Translations under genes and position numbers: made by a program
The notes under the pieces: generated by a model
Seen by the model: the letters and a program-made list of their open reading frames with translations, nothing else
Databases searched by the model: none
What the model was told of the DNA's origin: nothing
Shown here: in pieces, positions 1 to 7,908 of the stretch
Numbering within the stretch: the stretch's first letter is position 1
Layout: each line of letters starts with the position of its first letter
Assembly (NCBI GenBank): GCA_025667525.1
Contig: CM046877.1
Location: forward strand, 264,217,706-264,281,705
Length of the DNA stretch: 64,000 nucleotides
From: Glebionis coronaria
Lineage: Eukaryota > Streptophyta > Magnoliopsida > Asterales > Asteraceae
Direction of reading: 5' to 3'

Positions 1-1120
1 GCTAGTGACAACTGGAAAGCAACGATGGTGCGGTTCTTAATTGAACTTCACTTGTTCCAGGAACATGAATTGACGGCTTCAAATCATGCGGATAATATTA
101 TCCAAATGATTCACTCTTTACGTTCGCAGTCAGCTTTGGACGGTCGAGTAAAGAGAACGGGTTTACCCGCGAAATCTTGTCAAGGAGGTTCTTAATTGAA
201 ACTACCTGCCACAAGTACGATATTTAATATCGTCCAACGGTCTTCACCGACCGGAGGTAAAATGCTACCGAATTAGAATGAAATGTTCAAGGCCATTTCA
301 TCCGTGTATATTGTTTGTTGCTAACTGTCTTATGCAGCGTAACAAGAAGGTGGCATTGCGGTGTACAATCCAGAAGAAGTCGTCACCACATGCTTATACT
401 ACATACAATTAGTACTTCAACAAATTCAAGAAAGTCTGAAGGTCAAGTCTTCCGCTGTATCAAACTCTGAAGCTTTCAAGAATTTAAAGGTATAAGTATG
501 TGGAACATGAAGTCACGAAGAGGCAAATTTCACAAGTGATGAATGCACAAGGTCAAGGCAAGGACACATGCTCAAGACTAAAAGTCAAAGATCACCTCAA
601 GCATATTCACAAGAACAAGATCGAAGACTCAAGCATAGTATGCTAGGTTTAAGATTTTGTAAAATGGTGTGACCTCCCTTAGGGGGAGATTGTTGGAAAT
701 GTGTTTTCCCAAAGAAAGTCTCGGTCACATCATTATTAGCATAGATCACGAGCTATAGAATATTTAGAACTTTGTAACTTGGAGCGACCTCCCTTAGGGG
801 GAGATTTTTGGAAATACGTTTTTACGTATTTATGAAGGATCGGTCGCTCCAACGATATATTAATGTATTAGGCTCGTGATCCAAATATAGTCCATATAGC
901 CCACATGTAGGGTGGGCTATATATACCCCTCCTAGCATGTTAGGAGGGGTGGTTCATTCATTTACAACATTTCATTATTAATCTAATTTCACTTTCTCTC
1001 TCTACTTGTCTTTTCTCTCCTTTCTCTCTCTACACTCCATCTCCTTCTTCCCCATCTCTTCCACCAAATCAATAGATCCAATCCATCATTTACCAAATCC
1101 TTAGAATCCGTAGACCTTCA
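1..1120 (+). mobile_element. Copia A, 3' end of a non-autonomous Copia retrotransposon
   Basis: This is the 3' non-coding part and 3' LTR of an element cut by the window start. Positions 1-805 match 9714-10518 of the complete copy B almost base for base, so A and B are one family. The sequence holds the four-hairpin block (141-260), two successive polypurine tract/LTR-start modules (664-733 and 779-852) and one LTR (806-1120). It ends exactly where sequence matching the G1 LTR (19993-20236) begins, so it is inserted in the G1 3' LTR. The duplicated target is probably TTGAC at 1121-1125, but the left copy is outside the window. No coding sequence remains here. Confidence 0.9.
806..1120 (+). 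repeat. Copia A 3' LTR
   Basis: The LTR is 315 bp and is clearly related to the 323-bp LTRs of copy B but diverged from them. The first dinucleotide is TT instead of TG, a terminal mutation; it ends in CCTTCA as in B. It contains a TATATA run, the 9-bp stem hairpin at 926-949 and a CT-rich tract before the end. The divergence from B suggests an older insertion than B. Confidence 0.88.
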
Positions 1121-1364
1121 TTGACAATCTTCAAAACTTCAAGGACCATTTTGGAAATTCAGGATTCGGGTCCGGTTCCTTGTGCGGCTTCGTTTTCCGT
1201 GTTCGTTTTTGCTTGATTCCGTTGATCTTTTGGTGTATTCACGATATCCGTACTTGAAATACACAATGAACAAATACAAGCACATTTTTGGGTATTTTGA
1301 TGATATTTTAAGCGTTTTGAGCCCGATTTGGACGATGAGACTATGTATAAATACAGTCTCATCA
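1121..1364 (-). repeat. G1 3' LTR, partial
   Basis: This 244-bp stretch matches 19993-20238 at the end of the G1 5' LTR with only scattered differences. On the minus strand it starts TGATGAGACTG at 1364. Its first 30 nt can fold, with arms GATGAGACT and AGTCTCATC around a 12-nt loop. The rest of the LTR lies left of the window, beyond Copia A. Confidence 0.88.
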
Positions 1365-2104
1365 CTCCCCCATACTAAACCATTGCCGTGTCCCCACGCA
1401 ATGCTAGAATTAAGTATCATAGCACTTCCAAAATTCATTTTATGGTGACTTTTATTGAAGACATAAAATTAAATAAACTACTACATGTGTTTTAGACATA
1501 ATGTATTGTTTTCATCACGATTAAGTGATTTTTGGGATCATAGAACAAGAACACGTGAATGCTTCGTTAGAAATAATTTTGTCGTCCTCGATTTTCACCC
1601 AATTCCATGCTAAGCGTGTAACGAGATCATTGTTATTATAAGTTAGCAACACGATCACTTCTCATGAGTGTTAATTACGAACCTAAACTCCCTTATTCCT
1701 ACTTGGTATCTCTTATATTTTATTTTATCTTAATGATCTCGAGGATACATCATTGACTTATGCGTGAATAGAGATTATGTCTAAAAATAGAGTTTTAACG
1801 GTGCAACCAAAATCATTAAATTAATAATTCACCCTAATAGACAACGATGTCAAAAAATTAAGTCAACAAGAAGGATCGATAAACACGGTTTTATAACGGT
1901 TTTGAACATGAGACTTATTACCATGACTTTTATTATCCGCCATCATCGGTGGTTTTATTATCATGGTTTACCTCCATCTTTTATTCAACTTCGCCATGAA
2001 GCTTTTATTATGACTTCGGTCTTGCCTCGCCTTTTATTATCCGCCTCATCGGTGGTTTTATTAGCCAAAGACGTATATCCTCACGCTAAAGCGAATTTTG
2101 GATC
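1365..2104 (-). other. G1 3' non-coding region, distal part, with polypurine tract
   Basis: No ORF here is credible. On the minus strand the purine-rich TAGTATGGGGGAG (1365-1377) abuts the LTR start and is the polypurine tract. A hairpin with arms CATTGC and GCAATG (1381-1403) lies directly upstream of it. Positions 1910-2070 hold imperfect repeats of a CTTTTATTATCCGCC-type motif. The region continues at 10847 after Copia B. Confidence 0.75.
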
Positions 2105-2427
2105 TGTTGGAAATACGTTTTACGTATTTATGAAGGATCGGTCGCTCCAACGATAATTATGTAATGGGCTCGTGGTCTACTTTATAATGTATAGTCCATA
2201 TAGCCCACATGTAGGGTGGGCTATATATATACCCCTCCTAGCATGTTAGGAGGGGGTTGGTCATTCATTTCATCATCACAATTCATTTAATCTAATCACT
2301 TTCTCTCTCTACTTTTCCTCCCTCTCCTTTCTCTCTCTACACCTAATCTCCTTCTTCCCCATCTCTTCCACCAAATCCATAGATCTAATCCATCCATTAC
2401 CAAATCCTTAGAAATCGTAGGCCTTCA
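2105..2427 (+). repeat. Copia B 5' LTR
   Basis: The 323-bp LTR runs from TGTTGG to CTTCA. Features in order are a start-proximal hairpin (AAATACGT/ACGTATTT, 2111-2129), a TATATATA promoter element near 2222-2231, the CCCCTCCTA/TAGGAGGGG hairpin at 2232-2255 and a long CT-rich tract. No mismatch with the 3' LTR was seen by eye, so the insertion is recent. Confidence 0.95.
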
Positions 2428-2443
2428 TTTGGTATCAAGAGCC
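2428..2443 (+). other. Copia B primer binding site
   Basis: The TTTGGTATCAAGAGCC stretch directly follows the LTR. It resembles the usual plant Copia primer site complementary to the 3' end of initiator tRNA-Met (TGGTATCAGAGC), with one extra A. Confidence 0.8.
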
Positions 2444-2939
2444 ATGGTTGAATCTTAGGATTTGCTTATTTTTTATCTTTTGATTTGGTGGTAAAAATCC
2501 CTTCTTTTCTAATTTTTTTTATCAATTTTTTCATCATTCTATCAACTTTTTATCAATTTTTATAAATTTTATCTATTTTTATTTTTTATCAGTTCTATTT
2601 TTTTTTCTTCGTATGTTTTTACTATCAGTTTTTGATTATCAGTTTTTTAGTCTCATTTTATCAATTTTGTTTAAAATAATCAGTATTTTTCTTTTTAAAT
2701 AATCAGTTTTTTATAATCATATTTTGTTTAATTCTTTTAATCAGTCATTTTTTTTATATAATTTCTTAATCAGTTATCAGTCCAAAGGTTTTTTTTCTTG
2801 GTCAAAACAGTCCATGTGTCCAATCCAAACAGTCCAAAATTGTCAAGTATCATCTGTTTTTTTCCATCAGTCTTTCAATTTTTTTTGAGATCGAACGATT
2901 TCATTTTTTCAGCATAAGAAAACTTTCCGAATAGACAAC
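2444..2939 (+). other. Copia B leader, T-rich first part
   Basis: This T-rich leader is low in complexity, with repeated ATCAGTTTTT-like words. No coding potential was seen. Confidence 0.6.
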
Positions 2940-2971
2940 ACTTTCCGCATGACAAAAAATTCCGCATGACA

Positions 2972-3259
2972 AAAAGTTCCGCATAGACAAAGTTCCGCAT
3001 AGACAAAGTTCCGCATAGACAAAGTTCCGCATAGACAAAGTTCCGCATAGACAAAGTTCCGCATAGACAAAGTTCCGCATAGACAAAGTTCCGAATAGGG
3101 AAAGTTCCGAATAGGGAAAGTTCCGAATAGGGAAAGTTCCGAATAGGGAAAGTTCCGAATAGGGAAAGTTCCGAATAGGGAAAGTTCCGAATAGGGAAAG
3201 TTCCGAATAGGGAAAGTTCCGAATAGGGAAAGTTCCGAATAGGGAAAGTTCCGAATAGG
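2972..3259 (+). repeat. Tandem array of 16-bp units in the Copia B leader
   Basis: By eye there are 18 units of 16 bp: about 7 of AAAGTTCCGCATAGAC followed by 11 of AAAGTTCCGAATAGGG. Two degenerate units lie just upstream (2940-2971). The switch between the two versions happens once, at about 3084, as expected if each block grew by its own amplification. Because 16 is not divisible by 3, all antisense frames give a periodic protein that has no support as a gene. Confidence 0.93.
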
Positions 3260-3850
3260 ACTCTCATTTGACTCCCTCGACACACTTAACACTCTCTCAA
3301 AACCTTTAGACTTAACCAAAACTTCTTAGACTCACCCAATCACACCCATTTCGACATCATCACCCTCACACTCTCTATTCGGAATAAACTCGACTCGACC
3401 GACTCACAACAAAAACAGAAACCAAGACTCACACCCTCGACATACTCGACACCTACCCACCATCTTTCTCACCCAACTCAAACAAAGACTCTCCTAACTC
3501 TAAACAAAGACTCGACTTTCACCATCTTTCTCACCCCACCACCCTCGACTCTCCTACCCAACACCACTCTCTCTCGACAAGACACCTCCCCACCCTCTCA
3601 AACCAACACCCTCGAAACCCTCCACTCACACCTCACAAAAACCGACTTCGACTCACTCCCTCACCAGACACGCCCTCACAACCTCTTCACTACAACACTC
3701 AATTAACCAATCCCAATCCCATCCCAATACCAATCTCAACCACACGGACTCACACACACAAACCCACCCTCGTTTACCAAAACAAACTCCCAGACACTCT
3801 CCAACTAACACACACGAGAAAGACTCAACAGATGAAGAGGACACACTCAA
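3260..3850 (+). other. Copia B leader, G-poor C/A-rich part
   Basis: About 590 bp are very poor in G on the plus (RNA) strand, with repeated CTCGAC and ACTC words. Such composition predicts little RNA secondary structure. No gene was seen. Confidence 0.65.
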
Positions 3851-4838
3851 TTAAATAAACATAAAATTAAAAGAGTACCTACCCGAGACCCACTTCAAGG
3901 ATCTTAAAGATCTTCACAGATTGGTGGTTTCGTGATTTTGTGAGAGATTAAGATTGATAGATTGATGATTCGATCTGTTTGATCTTGGATATCTATTTTG
4001 GATGGAGATTTAGATGTTGTCAAAGAATAGGGGCGGTGTGTTATGAAGGCTGCGTAGGATTTGGGTGAGATTAGAGACGGAGAGTTTAAGAGAGAGAGAT
4101 AAATGTCTTGTTGGGTTATGTGATTTAGTTAAACAAGAAACAAGAAGTGATTTTTTTTTTGGGCGGATATAACTAGGAGGATTGACTGGTGAGACAAGGT
4201 AAATTGTTTTTAAAATGGGCGGATTATCCAAGACAAGTGGGGCGGTGGATGATGCTGATTGGGCCACGTGCCATCTTTGACGGATATAACAAAGTAATTG
4301 AGTTTATATATATATTAAAGGGCGGAGGATACAAGGAGAACACATAGGCTTTATTGTGAGTATCTTTGGGTATATCGAAAGTCAAAGACATAAATATCAG
4401 ATTGTTTTTAAGCCACTCGTTTCTAAATATCAGATTGTTTTTTTTAAAAATATTCAATTTTCTACGTTTATTTTTTTTTAGTTAAATAAATTTTTGTATT
4501 TTTGACACTTTTATATTTTTTAGTTTAGTTTAAATAGATAATCACAATTTTCTTTTTTAAAAATAAGTTAACTTTTTATATTAATTTTTTTGTCAAAATC
4601 GTATTGAGGCGGGTATTTTAACAGAATTAACGTGGAAAAATATTTGACGGGTTCAAATTTTTCTGGCCGGATTTGAAGTCAAATTTACGAGTGACAGTGA
4701 CGGGATATATTTTTAGCAATTACGGATTTTTGATCGGGTTTTATTCTTAATATTTTGAGCTGATAACTATTTTTGAGCCGAGTCATTTTGTTAAAACCCG
4801 ACAACAACAACAGCCACATCATTTTTCCTCGATTACCA
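3851..4838 (+). other. Copia B leader, last part
   Basis: This is AT-rich non-coding sequence up to the Gag-derived ORF. The ORF frame is open back to a TTG at 4773, but the first ATG in frame is at 4839. Nothing else was recognised. Confidence 0.5.
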
Positions 4839-6710
4839 ATGGAATCGTTAAAATCGACACGTAAAGAGGGAGACTTGCTTCGAATGCAAGACAAAGCTAG
4901 AGAAAGTGGTTTAAATTCATTTCGAATGCTTCAATACCATCTTGTCACTCTTTCGGGGATTCAAGGAGGGAGCGAATTCGTGACAATCTTTGGACAAGAT
5001 CGTCATATATTCATCGACTCCATTTTTACCACTTTGACCCAACTCGCCGAGGAACTTACCAATAAAAGCTTTAATCACTCTGCATCGGCACTTGCTTATA
5101 AGGCTCTTGTGACACAACTCACGCCTTTCCTCCAGTTCAATATCATCAAGTCTGAAAGTTCAATGATTTGCCAATCATTTCTTCAAGATACACATACTGA
5201 ACTTCGTGTCTTCCGTGATACAATTCTGAAACTCATGACATCAGTCTCGTCTTCGATTTATCAACAATCACAACTTCAGCAAACATATGATAATGGAGTG
5301 CAAGAATCAATGCCGCAGATGCAAGAGGAGAATGGTCATACGGTTGACAACTTGGAGCCTAACGATGGCAAGAGCACGGATTCAGACGGACAACATGATA
5401 TCAGTGGCACGTCAGGGAATGTTCACGAGATTTCTCTTGATGACACCTTACCCATTTATGACGAAGAGCCTGCAAACATGGTACAATGTGATGTTGGTTA
5501 TGATGTATATGCTGATAACATGCCGCATATTGAGCATTCTGAACCTAATTATGACAAACATGGGATGGAAAAGAGTGATAGAAATACCACTTCTGATTCA
5601 TCCGATGTAAGTCATAATGGGGGAGAGATTGTTCAGAATGCTATAGTACATCATGAAAAGTGTATTATAACTGCTTCATTGTCTGCTTCTGATTCCAAGA
5701 TTAAAGAGCTCGAAACGATCGTAGCTCGGCAATCAAAAGATTTTGAGGATGCCAAACTTGAATTTTCTAAGAAAACGGTCAAATTTGAAACATACTTTGA
5801 AAAACTTGAAAAATCAAACGTTGTTCTTGAAAGAAAATTGGATCAAACTGTTTTAGATTCTAAAGCTGAAAAGGATAATCTTTTGAAACAAATTCAACTG
5901 CTTGAATCTAAGTTGGCATCCCAAGATAACGTGCTCAAAGAGAATGAGAATTTAAAAGCCCAAGTACAGGAAAAGGTCTTTGCTATAGCCGCGTTGAAAA
6001 ACGAGTTAAGGAAAAATAGAGGACCTAGTGTGGACACTAAGCTTGAAAAACCATCAATCTTGGGGAAACCGCCTACAAATCAGTTCGTCAGACAACCAAT
6101 TGTCAGACAACCTACTGCATTTAGATCCGAGCGACCACAATCCTCGAGACCGCGGTTTGCTTCCCAAGTTGATTTGGTTCATCTTATTAGACCAGTTACT
6201 CCAGCAACTAGGCCCAATGTGATCACTCCAGCTTTAGCAAGACCAAATCATATGATTGCCTCTAGTTTCCCTAAAAATACCAAGACCACGTCTAGAACTA
6301 GTTCAAATGACGTTTGCCATAAATCTGGTCAAAGGGAAGCTATTCTAAAGACACATGTAAGCGATAGCAATGTCCAACCTAGTCAGATGCCTTCTAGATT
6401 ACCCAACACTGCTAACCGTAGCATGCCATCTTCTAGGAGCATCGATCAATCATCTAGGAATTATTCAGACATTAAATATGCTACTTGTAAAACATGTAGA
6501 AAATGTGTCTTTACGGCAAATCATGATGCTTGTGTCAAGAAATTACTTGATGAGGTGAACTCCCGTGCTAGAATTAAGTCCCAGTGGATAGCTAAAATCA
6601 AACCCTTTGGTAAAGTTTGGCGCCCCACTGGTAGAACTTTTACTCTTGTAGGAAACGAGTGCCCTTTAACTAGGATAGTCTCTGATTCTACGAAGACTAC
6701 TAGAGAGTAA
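4839..6710 (+). CDS. Gag-derived coiled-coil protein of Copia B
   Basis: The frame encodes 623 aa from the first ATG (4839). Residues 1-150 are a probably helical domain I cannot place; it does not look like the UBN2 Gag domain of Copia C. Residues 150-280 are acidic and low complexity. Residues 286-392 are a strongly charged coiled coil. A basic linker follows, with an SILGKP motif also found in the Gag of Copia C. Near the end a Cys/His cluster, CX2CX2CX5HX2C (C550, C553, C556, H562, C565), has a counterpart in Copia C. The protein is probably a structural Gag-like factor that could coassemble with a helper Gag (inference). The stop is TAA at 6708, but the same frame stays open to 7040. Confidence 0.8.
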   Translation: MESLKSTRKEGDLLRMQDKARESGLNSFRMLQYHLVTLSGIQGGSEFVTIFGQDRHIFIDSIFTTLTQLAEELTNKSFNHSASALAYKALVTQLTPFLQFNIIKSESSMICQSFLQDTHTELRVFRDTILKLMTSVSSSIYQQSQLQQTYDNGVQESMPQMQEENGHTVDNLEPNDGKSTDSDGQHDISGTSGNVHEISLDDTLPIYDEEPANMVQCDVGYDVYADNMPHIEHSEPNYDKHGMEKSDRNTTSDSSDVSHNGGEIVQNAIVHHEKCIITASLSASDSKIKELETIVARQSKDFEDAKLEFSKKTVKFETYFEKLEKSNVVLERKLDQTVLDSKAEKDNLLKQIQLLESKLASQDNVLKENENLKAQVQEKVFAIAALKNELRKNRGPSVDTKLEKPSILGKPPTNQFVRQPIVRQPTAFRSERPQSSRPRFASQVDLVHLIRPVTPATRPNVITPALARPNHMIASSFPKNTKTTSRTSSNDVCHKSGQREAILKTHVSDSNVQPSQMPSRLPNTANRSMPSSRSIDQSSRNYSDIKYATCKTCRKCVFTANHDACVKKLLDEVNSRARIKSQWIAKIKPFGKVWRPTGRTFTLVGNECPLTRIVSDSTKTTRE

Positions 6711-7040
6711 ATTGCAAAGGATGATACATCACTTAAGCCCGAACTTAAGATTTTCTATAAAAGGAAACGTTTGCCAACTAAGACAAGTGAATCATCCCCT
6801 CAGGCCACCTCTGACACAAGTAAAGCCAACTGTGAACCCCCACGTGCTTCAAAAATAGATATCTCTAACCCATGCAAAAGTATACAAACTCCTAATGAGA
6901 TTGCAGGTACCAAAGTTGATGTTCCAAAAGAACGAAGCGGTCCAATCGTTGTGTACCGTTCAACTAAGGACACTCTTAGAGTTTGGTTGCTGAAGAAGCA
7001 GATATCAGAGAAACAAATGTCTCAGGGGATTCATGGTTAA
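6711..7040 (+). pseudogene. In-frame tail of the Copia B Gag ORF after a TAA
   Basis: The reading frame of the upstream ORF continues past TAA 6708-6710 for 109 codons to TAA 7038-7040. The tail is Ser/Thr/Lys rich and not recognised. It may be the former C-terminal part of the protein cut off by a nonsense mutation, or it may be reached by readthrough. I cannot tell which from one copy. Confidence 0.55.
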
Positions 7041-7050
7041 GCTGCAAACA

Positions 7051-7908
7051 AGGACTTACAGTCATATAACAGACTGTAACTCGATCTCAAAAGACAGGAA
7101 AGTTCATCCCGATGATGACTTATCCTAAAAACGAGAAATTAATTTTTCTCGGACACGAGCTTATATTAAAACTATTCAAAGGTTTTAAGCTCGTGTATAG
7201 GACTTATAGTCACATCACAGACTATAACTCGATCATCAAAGAAAGGAAAGTTTATCGCCGATGATAAACTTATCCTAAAAACGAGAAATTCATTTTTCTC
7301 GGGCATGAGCTTAATATCAAAAACATTCCAAGTTTTTAAGCTCATGCATTATGGTTTATCATTAAATATCAGATGGTAACCCGTGCTTCAAATAAAGGAA
7401 AGTTTATCGCCGATGATAAACTTATCCTTACAACGAGAAATTCAATTTTCTCGGACACGAGCTTACATTTAAAACCATTCAAAGGTTTTAAGCTCGTGTA
7501 CATGACTTACAGTTAAATGTCAAACTGTAACTCGAACTTCAAATAAAGGAAAGTTTATCATTAATGATAAACTTATCCTCATAACGAGAAATTCAATTTT
7601 CTCGGTCATGAGCTTGTCTTAAAACATTCGAAGTTTTAAGCTCAGAAAGGAAAGTGTATCTTTTAAATAAGAGAACTTTTCCTCATAACGAGAAATTAAC
7701 CTTTCTCGGTCATGAGCTTTCCGTTAAAACAGTCAAAGTTTTCAAGCTCATGAACACGACTTCTAAGTAAATGTCAGCTTAGGACTCGTTCTTCAGATAA
7801 AAGGAAAGTTTATCGCCGATGATAAACTTATCCTTAACAACGGGAAGTTTACAACTTCTCGGACTTGAGCTCGCTTTTAAGATATTCAACATCTTAAGCT
7901 CAAGTAAT
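7051..7908 (+). repeat. Array of about six ~145-bp units, each with up to four stem-loops
   Basis: The units start near 7051, 7201, 7351, 7502, 7646 and 7756. A full unit has, in order, a TTACAGT/ACTGTAA-type stem, a long stem AAGTTTATC/GATAAACTT extended by AAGGA/TCCTT, a CGAGAA/TTCTCG stem and a CATGAGCTT/AAGCTCATG stem with a long loop. Unit 5 (7646-7755) is shorter and lacks the first stem. Stem sequences vary between units while pairing is kept, for example CACGAGCTT/AAGCTCGTG against CATGAGCTT/AAGCTCATG. No ORF spans the array. Related but fewer units occur in Copia C near 23030-23260 on the minus strand. Confidence 0.85.

Noticed and set aside
2940..3259. CRISPR-like array
   Set aside because: The units are direct tandem repeats with no spacers, in a plant retrotransposon leader. 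The same holds for 31733-31942.
2875..3319. Antisense ORFs with a 16-residue repeat
   Set aside because: They are the translation of the 16-bp tandem array; any frame of an array whose unit is not a multiple of three gives such a repeat. They lie antisense in a leader.
3653..4457. Short minus-strand ORFs in the Copia B leader
   Set aside because: Strong base skew opens frames by chance; no homology recognised and the orientation opposes the element.
4773..4838. Upstream extension of the Copia B ORF
   Set aside because: It begins with TTG and the first ATG in frame is at 4839, so the shorter start is preferred.
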